64,000 nucleotides of DNA, taken from the NCBI RefSeq assembly GCF_000001635.26, contig NC_000082.6, forward strand, positions 54,079,575 through 54,143,574, in the 5' to 3' direction. This DNA comes from Mus musculus (taxonomy: Eukaryota > Chordata > Mammalia > Rodentia > Muridae). The first letter of the stretch is position 1. The number at the start of each line of letters is the position of its first letter. The notes beneath the pieces were generated by a model that was given only the letters and a program-made list of their open reading frames with translations, was not told the origin of the DNA and made no database searches. Position numbers and translations under genes: made by a program. Below, piece after piece: positions 1 to 11,540 of this stretch.

Positions 1-137
1 GGGAACGCCAGGGCCAAGAAGTGGGAATGGGTGGGTAGGGGAGTCGGGGGAAGGGTCTGGGGGACTTTTGGGATAGCATTGGAAATGTAAATGAAGAAAA
101 TACCTAAATAAAAAAATGTTAAAAATAAAAAAATACT
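1..137 (+). mobile_element. L1 (L1Md-type) 3'UTR tail, cut by window edge
   Basis: The window opens inside the G-rich end of a mouse L1 3'UTR: a GGGTGGGTAGGGGAGT-type stretch, then ACTTTTGGGATAGCATT and an A-rich tail with AAATAAA. The same words end the L1s near 37.4 kb and 47.4 kb. Only the last ~130 bp are visible, so length and 5' structure are unknown. Confidence 0.9.
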
Positions 138-3100
138 TTTTGATGATGACTGAGAGAAATTCTGCACTGTTTATAAAATAGTAAGTACTTAGAAATTATT
201 TTAATATTATTTGCATTTAGCATAATAATAGCATTAGCTCTTCCTTTGAATATTTGCTGCTAGGAGTTCTATATCATGGAAATGTCTTAGAAACAATCGG
301 AATGTGGTTGTTTACTCCTATAACATCTGTGCCATTATTATACAAGTGGACATAATGTGTCAAGCCACAAGTTGTTGCTGATAGGTGGGTGAAACTGGGG
401 ATTTGTCTTTTCCCTCTTACAAAATGTATAATACTTCTCTGCATACTGACAATTTGAAAATAGGAAGGAAGATTCCACCTATTTTTCTGGTTATTACATG
501 TACTGAGACTCAAATATGTGGTGTCTTCAGTAATACAGTCATACTTTCAAATCTGAAAAGTGCTTAAGGAGATTGATAGTCTCAGTTTTCTCTCATTTTC
601 TCTATGTAAGTTTTAAGTCTTAAGATATGACTATTTCATTTCAAAGACTCACAGAGGTTAGTGAGTTAAGTTGCCAACAAAGTAAGTCTTTATGAAGGAT
701 ATGTGATAGAATATAGCGGTATAAAGAGGTAATAATGGATTAAATTGGAATGGCACATGTGAGTGTCAGTGGTATAGCTGGGTCGTCAGGATCATACAGT
801 AAATACTTCATTGGCTCTCTATTGTGACTAAAACCATAGATCTTTATGTTTCCCTCCTCAAAGGCATAATTATACATAATGTATAAAGAAAATGAGAGTT
901 GAGTTAGTACAAATCGGAAAACTACACTTCTACATCAGACTGTGGTTCTATCCTCTTAGCCAGAAGGTTTTAGAGGCCCCTGGGACACTATATCTCCTCG
1001 ATTACTTACTTTGAAATGTTGTCTCCAATCTTTCTGCTTTCTCATTCTTATCTAGCAATACAGATTTCCTAGACTTTATCTTACTCTAACAGCATCACAC
1101 AATCTAAGAACTACATTGTTATCTGCTTAAATTTCCATTTTTGCCTAGTCATCAATTATATCTGGAATGTTAACTTTCCAAGACCCTAGGCATAATTATA
1201 CATCCGCTTTGATTGACTATAGATACAATATAGCAAATTTACAGGGTGCTTCTTCTTGTATCCTGATCTAATCTTAGTTGATGTGTCAGTTTTGTAACAA
1301 AATATCTTACATGATCAATTTACAAAGAGGAAAGAAATTTTTTTCCTCAGGGTTTCAAGTGTTTAAACTCATACACACTTTATACTATTGACTTTGGTCT
1401 TCTGGTAAGGAAGTACATATGTCTTTGAGCATAGTGGATGATTCTGCTCATGAAATGGCTACCAGGGAGCAAAGAGAGACACAAAGAAGTAAGACTAGGT
1501 TTCCAAAATATTCCACAATGTTGTATACTCACTGATCTAACTCCTTTCATTTCGATCCCATAATCCTGAACACTCCGTAATCTAGCTTTCAAGCTTGGGA
1601 CTAAGCTGTAAGTGCCTGGTCTTCTTAGAGACATCCCGAATCGCAATTTCAGCAGATAACATTGCAGTAATACTTACTGATTAGATGTTTTCAGGCACAA
1701 TATAATTATCAGTAATTATAATATAAGTATGTTATCTTCAAGAATAGAGGTAGGAGGAATTATACTTTGTATGTCTTCAAAAATCAAAGAGAAAAGAGAG
1801 TTTGAATGACCCAGATTTCTTCTACCAATGGAGATTTTTACACTCTCAGCAAATAATTATGATCACAGTGAGAAATCCTCTGGGCACTTCTAGTCTAAAA
1901 TTATTAAATAAAAATTCTTTGAAAAAATTTTGTATTTAACTAAGTTAACAAAAATTCACATCCTATTTCCTTCAGAGTATTTATAATTCCATTTAAATAT
2001 TAAATTTTAAGTGATCATACTGCAGAGCATTAAAGAAACTTAAAGGAGTAAATTTTTGCTGGTTTGTATTTGTGAAACCACAGCTTTCCAAATATTTCAG
2101 ACAACAGAAGTTTTGTCACATGACCTACAGTTCTCTACAGTACAAAGTGGAAAATTGGGTATGTGATAATGATAAAGAGTCTAAGTATTATTTTCTTCAT
2201 CTATGCAATTGCCACACCATGTTCATTGAAGTAATACATAAAATGAACCCACATTTGTCAAATATCTTGTTTAAAATTAGGTTATACTGTGTAAAATACT
2301 CATTGACTCACAATTATTTTCCTTTTTTCTATAATTTACTTATCAGATTTTTCATACATCTTCATTTCAGCTTTTTGAAAATTCAATCAGTAAATAACTT
2401 AGTGAGATTTTTATAACCCTATATAAATGTATACAATCCTAATCATCTTGAAATTCTGAGATTATAAGTATATATGAATAATTTGAAAATAAATTACTAG
2501 ATATTACAGATTATCCATTGGTAGTAAAATAAATCACTGCCCACTTAATAGTTATCATTTAAGTGATAATGAAAAGCATACTGTAGATATACATACCAAT
2601 TCCTGCAGTTGTAAGTAGAAATACAGAGTGATTATACAATACTCAAAACTGTACAACATGAAAATAAAGCTAGAGAGAAGATAATAAATTGTTAGCATTC
2701 AAGAAATAGGCAAGAATATAAATTTATGTAAAATTTTATAAGATCAAAATTATGGGAGTTCTCTGGATTATAATTGTAGTGTTTGAATGGAAAAATCCCA
2801 ATTTAATCTGGTTAACTTGTGCTAAAATTGATGACCATTATCTTTGATGGTCAGTAATTATACACTAATTCCTATAGTCAACCTATCTGTACCTCACATT
2901 CAGTGGAGGAGGATAAAGACCAATTGGCACTGCAATGAGTAAACAATTTAATATTTCAAACAAACAACATTCAAATCTTCAAGAGTTCTAAGACACATGA
3001 TGTGGTCTATTTAAAACAAAACATCACATAAGAAGCCGTGGGAATAAAAAATTAGAAAATTAGAAGTGATCATAAAAACCCTTTTAGAAAGGTTGTTGTG

Positions 3101-3901
3101 CCCATGGGCTCATAGCAGCTCTCATCATCAGAATAAGATTTAAACAAGATATACCCATCAATATTCATCACAGGAGGGGTAGAACATTTACTTCCTTTAG
3201 TAAATAACATCTCTAGCCCATGCTTCTATATACCATCAATGTTAGATGTAATATACCACAAATCAAAGAAAAGGAAAAGAAATAAAATATAGAAAAGTGA
3301 TTTCTTGAAAAGAATATCTCCTAGAAAGAGCTTAAGAGAGGACAATATGATCAAACTAAAATTTATATTCAATATAAAGAAATCATGAAATAATAATAAT
3401 CAAATTTAGGTCTACACTTGAAGACTGGTGGCACTCTATTATTAAATTGTTTAGAAATAATACTTCTAAAATACCTGCTGAGAGTGTATATTTGTCTATA
3501 GATGACATGCTGTTTCTTTCTTTGGCTAACATGAAATATGCTCATCTCATTTATAGGAAGCAATTAAATGATTTTATCTTTTTCTTATGAGAATACATTA
3601 CTGAAGTCAAATTAAAACAGATTCCTTGATAAATAAGTACTTTATTTCTAATCCTTTAAGTACTTTTAATTAAAGTGAAAAATCAATGCATTGCATATTG
3701 TCATGTACATAGGTAAATGTAATTGAGGACCATATATTTCTACAAGAAGTTCTCATTATTGCCCTTACAGACAGAACCTTCTTAATGTAATCTTAAGAAA
3801 TTATTACATGAACATTATCAACACATTTCTACAAATATTTCAAAGAAAAAAATGTTGTCATTAAACTTATCCTAACACATTAGATCCAATTGATCTGTTT
3901 A
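138..3901. other. AT-rich sequence without a recognised gene
   Basis: About 3.8 kb with no coding signature. The longest frames (88 aa on the minus strand near 1.4-1.6 kb, 114 aa on the plus strand at 2.07-2.42 kb) have no recognisable motif. Around 1.4-1.65 kb and 3.08-3.2 kb the wording resembles old rodent repeats, but I cannot assign a family. Confidence 0.6.
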
Positions 3902-4322
3902 TTTAACTTTCTTTTATTAATGGATATTTTATTTATTTACCTTTCAAATGTTATCTTCATTCCTAGTTTCCCCTCCACAAGCAACCTATCCCATCCCCCC
4001 TCACCCTGTTTCTATGAGGGTGCTCACCCACCCACCCATGCACTCCCACATCACCACCCAGGCATTCACCTATACTGGGGTATTGAGCCTTCACAGGATG
4101 AAGGACCTGTCCTCCTACTGATGCCAGATAAGGCCTTCCTCTGCTACATATGTAGCTAGAGCCATGGGCCCCTCCATCTGTATTCTCTTGTTGGTAGTTT
4201 AGTCCCTGGGAGATCTGGGGCATCTGCTTGGTTGATATTGTTGTTCTACCTACGGGCTTGCAAACCCCTTCAGGTCCTTCAGTCCTTTCCCCAACTCCTC
4301 CATTGTGATCTTTTAACTTTCT
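3902..4322 (-). mobile_element. 5'-truncated L1 (Lx-type 3'UTR) with 11-bp target duplication
   Basis: Reads as the reverse complement of an L1 3'UTR: a T-rich start (tail complement), then the CTACATATGTAGC-type block and CTCCTCCATTG near the truncated 5' end. It is flanked by TTTAACTTTCT at 3902-3912 and 4312-4322, which fixes the insertion at 3913-4311. It carries no ORF2 sequence; an open frame across it is non-coding 3'UTR. Confidence 0.85.
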
Positions 4323-4732
4323 AGACATGGAAAGCTTGTTGAGGCAACCACTAACCAACAGAGTAAGTCACCATTTTATATTTTTTCCTTCATATTTTCT
4401 AGGAATAGCTTTTTTACTATGAATCTTGATATTACTTCAGTCACATACATTTTATATTTATCATAGTGTCTATATAATGCTTTAGTATATTACAGCTTCC
4501 TAATGACTTTCAAATCCATTGCCAAGCCTCTGAGTCTCAGAGTATTCAGGTTTCTTGATGTCTTAAGTTTTTGTTTGTTAGTTTGTTGTTTCTGTTGTGA
4601 TGCAATGTTCTGATAAGAAATTTTGGGAAGGCAGTTTTTTTTCTAACTTTTCACATTGCATTTCAGATTTGTAGTACAACAACATCTCCAAGAGCATTAA
4701 GGATTCTGTTACATAGCATCTAAAGTCAAGAA
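4323..4732. other. Unannotated interval
   Basis: About 400 bp of AT-rich sequence between two L1 insertions. I see no repeat family or coding signal in it. Confidence 0.5.
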
Positions 4733-5643
4733 GAAGCAAGTGTCTTGGCATCTGTTTCCATTGGGTGCTAGGTGTAGCCTTTTCAGAGTTATGCGAGGAA
4801 CATGTCTACAAGCTTAACAGAGTATCATTAATAGTGTTAGGGATTTGTTCTTAGCCATTGAATGGGTCTCAGTTTTTTTTGTTTGTTTGTTTGTTTTTTT
4901 GTTTTGTTTTTTTGTTTTTGTTTTTTTTTTGTTTTTTTTTGTTTTTTTTTTTTTTTGTTTTTTTTTTTTGTGCCAGTCATTGGTTGGCCATTCCCTCAGT
5001 CTCTGCTCCATCTTTATTCTCCACATCTTGTAGGCAAGGTACATTTTTAGGTCAAAGGCATTGTGAGTGGTTGCTGTTGTTATCCCTCCACTGGGAGTTA
5101 TAGATGATGTAAAAAGATGCAGAGACCCACAACCAAACATTATGTGGAGTTCAGAGAGCATTTTGGAGGAGTTAGGGAAAGGGATTGAAGGACCCAAAAG
5201 GATTGGGACTCCTAAGGAAGACCAACCAAGTCAACTAACCTGTATATTTAGGGGCTCCCAGAGACCAAACCACCAACAAAAGACTGAGCATGGGCTGGGC
5301 ATGGGCCACCAGCATATTTGTAGAAGCTGTGCAGCTTTGTCTTCATATGGGTCCCCAAACATATGGAGTGGTGGGTTTGCCTAAATCTGTTGTCTGCCTA
5401 TGGATCCTGTTCCTGTAACTGGGATGCCTTGTCTGTCTTTAGTGGGAATGGATGTGCCTAGTCCTAGATTGACTTGATATGCCTGGGTGGGGTGATACCC
5501 AAGGTTCCCCGTCCTTCTCAGAAGAGAAGAGAAGGGGGGATGGAAGAAGGAGATGTGTGAAGGGAAACTAGGTGATAGCAAGGGACTGATACTGGGATGT
5601 AAATAGAATAAATAAATAATTAACAGGAAAAATGAAGTAAGTG
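4733..5643 (+). mobile_element. Older L1 with inverted 5' segment
   Basis: From about 4743 to 5105 the sequence is antisense L1 3' region (the GGTTGGCCATTCCCTCAGTC block). From about 5106 to 5633 it is sense 3'UTR starting GCAGAGACCCACAACCAAAC and ending in AATAAATAAATAA. Opposite orientations joined in one insertion are the hallmark of twin priming. A near-perfect 10-bp repeat (GAAGCAAGTG at 4733, GAAGTAAGTG at 5634) brackets it. A T/G-rich tract splits the inverted arm. Confidence 0.75.
4871..4970. repeat. T-rich (TTTTG)n low-complexity tract
   Basis: About 100 bases that are nearly all T with spaced G. It sits inside the inverted arm of an L1, in place of a few ordinary L1 bases. The open frames here are poly-Phe artefacts. 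It may be an expanded tract or the tail of a lost element. Confidence 0.9.
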
Positions 5644-6048
5644 ACAGGTATCTACCATCTCCTTAGTTCCCTGTCTTCGTTTATACTGTCTATTATCTCA
5701 GCCTGGAAATGGCATCATTCATTGTAGATAGATATTTTGACTTTAATTAATATAATCCCTGTAGTTCACCACAGGATCAGCCAGAGGCACAGGTGATTTT
5801 AGAGTTTGTCCAGTTGAAAATTAACATTAACCTACTTATTATACTCTCAGCCATATTTCACATTACCCTCTACATGACACATTTATTTTCCCTTTACTAT
5901 CTTGATCTGGCTTCTTGAACTTGCTTCCCTGATTCATAATGAATGTATTAAACAGTCTACATATTTGGGAAATACATTATAGAAAACAGATTAAAGAAAC
6001 AGTTAAATAATAAACAGAAATACATACAAAGGGTTGTGATACTATTAT
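5644..6048. other. Unannotated interval
   Basis: AT-rich spacer of about 400 bp between an L1 and an LTR-like repeat. Nothing recognised. Confidence 0.5.
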
Positions 6049-6716
6049 GTTAGCCAGGGATCTTTAGAGTCAGAGAACTTATGGAATGAAACTCTGTCAC
6101 TGTCTTAGTCTATGTATGTATGTATGTATGTATGTATGTATGTATGTCTCTCTGTCTGTCTGTGTATTGGAATGTCTTAGGCTGCACAGCAGTCAATCCA
6201 ACAATGGCTAGATGTGAACAGAAAGTTCAAGAATCTAGTAGTTGCTCAGTTCCCAAGGATGGAATTCTCAGCTGATTTTTCTGTATATGTTTAAATCTTC
6301 GAATTAGGCTTCAATACCAGTGAAGAAATAAATGTTCTAGCAACAAGAGGGCAACCAGACAAAGAGTAAACACTTTCTTCTTCTGGATCATGCTATAGAC
6401 TTCTTGTAAAAGGTATGGCCTATATTACAAATGTCTTCCTGCCTCAAGACTTGTATTGAAAGTATGTGTCTTTCTACATCCAGATCAGAACTAAAGGACT
6501 GTGTCTTTTAGTTTTAATATCCAGATCAAAGGTGCATGTCTTCCAGGCTCAAGATCTGGGTCACAGATATGTTTTCCTACATTAAAGGTCTGGACTATAA
6601 GTAGATTTATCCATTTCAATCCAATCAGAAATCCCTCACACATGTGCCTTCCCTTTCTGGATTATAGTTCATTTCAGATATAGTCATGCTGACAATGAAG
6701 AAGTTGACTAATCACA
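6049..6716 (-). repeat. Rodent LTR-like repeat, relative of the 28.2-kb LTR
   Basis: Begins TGTTAGCCAGGGATCTTTAG, close to TGTATTAGTCAGGGTTCTCT at 28231, and shares the later words AGAACTTATGGA, AATCTAGTAGTTGCTCAG and GGATTATAGTTCATTTC. The second copy is a clean TG...CA element with a 5-bp duplication, so this one is probably an older diverged LTR of the same MaLR-style family, antisense. A microsatellite interrupts it. The right boundary is approximate and the family name is unresolved. Confidence 0.6.
6111..6165. repeat. (TATG)n-(TCTG)n microsatellite
   Basis: About nine TATG units run into TCTG units inside the LTR-like repeat. Confidence 0.95.
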
Positions 6717-8409
6717 GGTATCATCAATATATGGTAACAATATGGAACAATTACAAGCTATACAAACAACTAGGTAACTTTGTAACAGGTAACACTGATT
6801 AATGAATACAGCTCACTCTCAGAATCAGAGATGTGATGCTGGAGGAAGCTAGCAGAATCCAAATGAGTAATCCATGGAGTAGAGAGGAACTGACAGAGAT
6901 AAAAATAGGTAGAGTCCAAGAAAGGATCAGTTGGTGGCAATAAGGAGCTTATTTAGAGATGTCTGGAAAAGACAGTTATTCTTCAGTTAGGAGCAGAGTT
7001 GCAACAGTGATGAGTGCAAACCTTCTGGAAATTAAATTTTAATATCTGAAAGCTGAAGGAGGAATAATATTCTTCGGCCAAAATTCCAGTCTAAATCAAG
7101 TGAATATAATACTCTAGAATATACCTTGTACTTCAAATGTGTGAGAAGAAATGAGACCATCAAACCAATGATTTTTATATATAAAACTAGTTATATGAAG
7201 ATGTTCTATTGGAACAAAAAGCATAGCAGACATACCTGAGGGTATAGAAGACAGATATCAGGCAACAAAGTTGATTGTGTATGATAGAAAGTTGGTAAGC
7301 AGAATAATGTGTGTGTGTGTGTCAATGTGTTTCCAACTTATCTTTTTGCTTAAGTGCATATTAGCAAGTTTAGTTTGTAATATGTCAACTTAGTCATCTC
7401 ATGCATATCTCAAACACTATTTTATTGAACTTAAAATCCTCTTCTCACTATCAAAATACCCTCTACTTTAAATTCAATGTTATGTAAAAGAAATTTTTAA
7501 AATGGCTCCATGTTTCCTCACACATGGCCTCACACATCTAGCTACTCTGTGAGCCCTCAATATAAACCATATTACTCTCATTACTGATTGTTTTATCATG
7601 CAACCAAATCTACAGCCAAAAGATAAATCTGCTAAAATGTAAATCATAAAATTCTACTTTAAAAGTTACATATGTATTATGATCAATATATCTTCAATTA
7701 TTAATATATGTTTAAATATGTTATCCCTTCAATAACTACTTATTTGAGTAATTGGTGAAATTCAATTTTTTTGGAAATAATTATCCTTGGTTCTCATGTT
7801 CGCATGCAAATTGTCCTTGGAAGCTAGATACTATGATTTCTTCTAGAACACAGGGGAAATTTATTTTGTGAAAAAGATATCAATTGATGATTGTAATGGT
7901 TATATGGGAGACAACTTCACAGAGCCCAAGATAACTGATACGGTCTAAATATCATTTATAGATGCACGTGAAAAGATGTTTTATGATGAAATTATTTTTG
8001 AATAAATAAGCTGAGAAACCACATTAATTTATATACTGTTAATTAGCCTATTAAGACTATAGAGTATCTTAGTTGAAAGCAATGATAGAAAAAACATGTA
8101 CTTACTCTTTGCTTGACACATGATTTAGTTGTTTAAGTTCTGTTCTTAAGTTGTCACCATTCCTCAAGCCTTGGACTCAATCTGAGCAACAATGGGATTT
8201 TTTTTTTTAGGTTTGTAGCTTATAAATTTTAAGTATTCATGATGGCTACAGTCACCTGAGCCTATTCCTCTTAAATAAGTAAAAATGCAGAAATACCAAT
8301 AAAACAGATATGTTTGGATGAGTATGTGCCATAATTTGGATCTACTTTAAAATTATTTATTGATTGACCAATGATTAAATTGATGTAATATATATGCAGG
8401 TTTTGCTTG
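6717..8409. other. Unannotated AT-rich interval
   Basis: About 1.7 kb without a recognised repeat or gene; only a short (GT)n at about 7309-7322 stands out. Confidence 0.55.
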
Positions 8410-8560
8410 AATCACCTGTATGTATGTACACCATTTGAATGTACACCATTTGCATGGAGGCTAGAAGAGACTGCCAAATATCTTAGAACTGCAGTTATGT
8501 GTGTGATTCACTATGAGAGGGAGTAGAACAGTCCTCTAAGAGAAGCAGCACTCCTGTTTG
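8410..8560 (-). repeat. B3/B2-related SINE remnant (antisense)
   Basis: Follows the antisense B3-like order: a TGTATGTACACCA block, GGAGGCTAGAAGAG, AACTGCAGTTA, then CCTCTAAGAGAAGCAGCACTC. It is heavily diverged, so the family call is tentative. There is no clear tail or target duplication. Confidence 0.5.
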
Positions 8561-8584
8561 ATGAATTGGTTTCTGTGCCTATGA

Positions 8585-8715
8585 TTTGAATGTTAAATGA
8601 GCCAAAGTATCCATAAGTTTGAATAGCTTTTTCCCAGCTAATAGCAGTTTAAGGAAGTAATAAAGCTGGACGCCTAGACTTGAGCCACTGAGTTTAGTCT
8701 TTTGTTACTTATGCC
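8585..8715 (+). repeat. MaLR (MT/ORR-like) LTR fragment
   Basis: The sequence TGATTTGAATGTTAAATG followed by CCATAAGTTTGAATA and CCCAGCTAATAGCAG follows the opening of MT/ORR1-type rodent LTRs. Only about 130 bp remain. Confidence 0.45.
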
Positions 8716-8724
8716 CCAGGCCTG

Positions 8725-8950
8725 TATATTAGTTATGTTTCTGTTGCTGTGACAAAAATGCCATGACCAAGGCAATTCCTAGTCGAAGGTGTTTATTTTG
8801 GCATACTGTTCAGTAATGATGAGTCAAGTTTAGCAGTCAAGCGTGGCAGCAAGTGCTCTGAGCAGGAATTCAAGAACCTGAATGAGTGAAAGATACAGAG
8901 TGGAGGCAAGGACCAGAACTCTCAAAGCTACTCGCCAGGATCTGCTACTT
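8725..8950 (-). repeat. MT-like LTR fragment, antisense
   Basis: TTAGTTATGTTTCTGTTGCTG then CATGACCAAGGCAA is the reverse complement of the MT-family 3' end. The TTTATTTTGG that follows would be the antisense poly-A signal region. Truncated and diverged. Confidence 0.5.
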
Positions 8951-10289
8951 CCAGGTAGGATCTAGGATCAAAAGTTTCTATAATATCCACAAAGAGTACC
9001 ACGACTGGAGGTGAAGTATTCTCCATTAAAATTGCATAACAAATGAAAGCATCTATTACAGCAGCTGTAAAAATGCACTATGCTCATTTGTTAAATTCAT
9101 AGCACATAAAATTCCCAAATAATAATTACAATTTTTGCAACTCTATATAAGTTGTTCCATTGACTGTGTCCTCTTGATCTACTATATTACCATATTACAA
9201 CTTTCCTTTTCCTAGAAAACTCACAGCTAAATCTGGAGATCTTTGTAGTGGTCGTTGTTCCATCTCAAAGTTCTTTATTCAGGTATATACAGTCCATTTT
9301 GAGTGAATTAAAAACGGTACCAAATAATTACAGAAAAAATCAGATTATGAGTATTTTGAATACTAGCTAATGATTAATCTCATTAATATTGCAACATTTT
9401 CTTGTATTTGATTTGGATTTTTTTCTCAGCTGGGATCATATTTTTAAGCAAAAACTGCTATTTTTGACATAATTTACCCTAGGTCGTGAAAAAAAAAATC
9501 CTTCAGGAGAAAGGAAAGAAAGAAAGACTAAATGTGGGGAAGTAGGAGAAATGTGTACCAAATATAAAAACAATATAATTGTGAAACACTTTTATAATAT
9601 TTTAGAATTTATCATCAAATTAAAACGGAAATTCCCAAACAGAAATCAATAATACAGTCTTGTTATTTAGTATAACAGAATTTAAAAAGCTATAATTTTT
9701 TAACGTGTTTTAAAAGACCTCTCTTTAAATACATTAATTTTCTCAACATTCTTTGATTATTTTTTGTTTGTATCCAAAGAAAGTCTTCTTAAATTAACTT
9801 TAAAGACCTTAAGACCTGTAATATAAGTCTTCTTTTGAACTTGATGAGTTCTTTGTGAACAATATGTCAATGAGCTGACAGCAACTTTGAGGGAGATATT
9901 TTTAAACTGCAGAGTGCTTATTAGATGTCTGCATATTAACCAACATTAAAGCAACAGCAGAAAAATCTCTGTCATGCTCATGTATTCTGCAAGAAATAAT
10001 GAAAAGTACTACAATTAGACTCCAAAATGCCAATTAGTAAGGAAGAGAGAGAGAAAAAAAATCAAAATGACTTTTCAGAAAAGAGCCGCAAAAGCAGAAT
10101 CTATTATAGGAAAACTCTTTGGAATAGAAACCATGACAGAGAGAATTGTGGGGAATAGTAATCAGGGAGAGAAATTAAGGGAATCAGAATTTGTCTAAGA
10201 AAGATAGAATAAGTTTCCAAAGCCAATATTTGAAGAAATACTGTGAAATACTCAATATGTGGAAACCTTTTAACTTTCTTTACCTCCTC
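8951..10289. other. Unannotated AT-rich interval
   Basis: About 1.3 kb of AT-rich, apparently unique sequence with no gene signature. Confidence 0.55.
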
Positions 10290-11203
10290 TCTCTCATGAT
10301 GAATCATGCATGCATGGGCAGAAACTTCCAGGAGACTGACGATTTCAATGACTAGAAATATGTAGCAGTTGGGAGCAGGGAACATGAGGAACCAAAGGAA
10401 ATCCCTGAATCCAGGGATGTGAAAGACTCCAAGGACCCAATGGGTATAACATAAGCCAAAATTCCCAACAGTGGGGAGACAACCTGAAAAGACTATGTCC
10501 AGTAGATAGACATGACCCCCAATTGAGGTATGGTGATACCCACCCATCTCAAAATTTTTAACCCAGACTTGTTCCTGTCTAAAGGTAATGCAGGGACAAA
10601 AAATGGAGTAGAGACCAAAAAAAAAAAAAAAAAGGCCATCCCAGAGACTGCCCCATGCCATCAGCAGACACCAAACCCTATTTACCATTGCTGATGCTGC
10701 AATGTGTTTGCAGACAAGAGCTTGGTATGGCTGTCCTCTAAGAGACTTTGACAGCACCTAAGACACATGCAGATACTCACAGCCAATAATTGGACTGAGC
10801 CTGGGGACCTCAATGGAAGAGTTAGGGGAAGGACCGAAGGAGCTGAACGGGATTGCAACCCCATAGGAAAAACAACAGTATAAACTATCCTGACACCTCA
10901 CAGCTCACCAGAACTAGAGGGAACTAAACGACCAACTAAAGAGTATACCTGGGCCAGTCCATAACTCCTGCTACATATGTAGCAGAGGATTGCCTTATCT
11001 GACTTCAGTGGGAGCCGGTGGAGGCTCGATGCCTCACAAAAGGCAATGCTAGTGAGGCAGGAGTGGGTGGGTGAGTGGATTGGTGTGGAGCAGTTTATTA
11101 GAGGCAAATAGCACAGTTATGGGATGAGGAAGTTCGTGGAGGGGAGGTCAGGAAGGAGAAATTTGAAATGTAAACAAATAAAATAATTAAAAATAATAAA
11201 AAG
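10290..11203 (+). mobile_element. Lx-type L1 3'UTR
   Basis: Sense L1 3'UTR: TCCCAGAGACTGCCCCATGCC, then ACAGCCAATAATTGGACTGAG, CCACCAACTAAAGAG-like words, CTACATATGTAGCAGAGGA, a GTGGGTGGGTGAGTGG block and finally AAATAAAATAATTAAAAATA. These words recur in the same order near 33.2 and 49.8 kb. The element is 5'-truncated and has no ORF2. A minus-strand frame of 217 codons crosses it by chance. The left boundary is approximate. Confidence 0.75.
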
Positions 11204-11317
11204 GTGTATTTAAGGCTGCACTCAACAAAACTTTTACTAATAACATAATTGTAGAATAGTTTGTGAGATATGCAACATAGCTGAAATAGTCCATGTCTCT
11301 TGATGGCAGAGATTTTT

Positions 11318-11475
11318 ATATACATACATACATACATGCATACATACATGCATACATACACACATACATACATGCATATATATATGCATACATACATTCA
11401 TATATACATATGTATATGTACATATATATGTATATATGCATGTATGTATATATGGATATATATATAATGTCTATT
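11318..11475. repeat. (CATA)n/(TATA)n microsatellite
   Basis: A run of ATACATACATGC-type units that degrades into ATATATGTATAT. Open frames on both strands here are repeat translations. Confidence 0.95.
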
Positions 11476-11540
11476 TCTTTAAGCTCTGTAAATGATAATA
11501 CATTATCAAAATGGTATTAAGTTGTTTTTTTTTTTTTTCT

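Noticed and set aside
2072..2416. Plus-strand frame of 114 codons
   Set aside because: AT-rich, Phe/Tyr/Asn-heavy, no motif, no neighbouring gene structure.
10104..10757. Minus-strand frame of 217 codons
   Set aside because: It runs antisense across an Lx 3'UTR and a poly-A run read as poly-Phe; no domain, no splice context. A chance frame.
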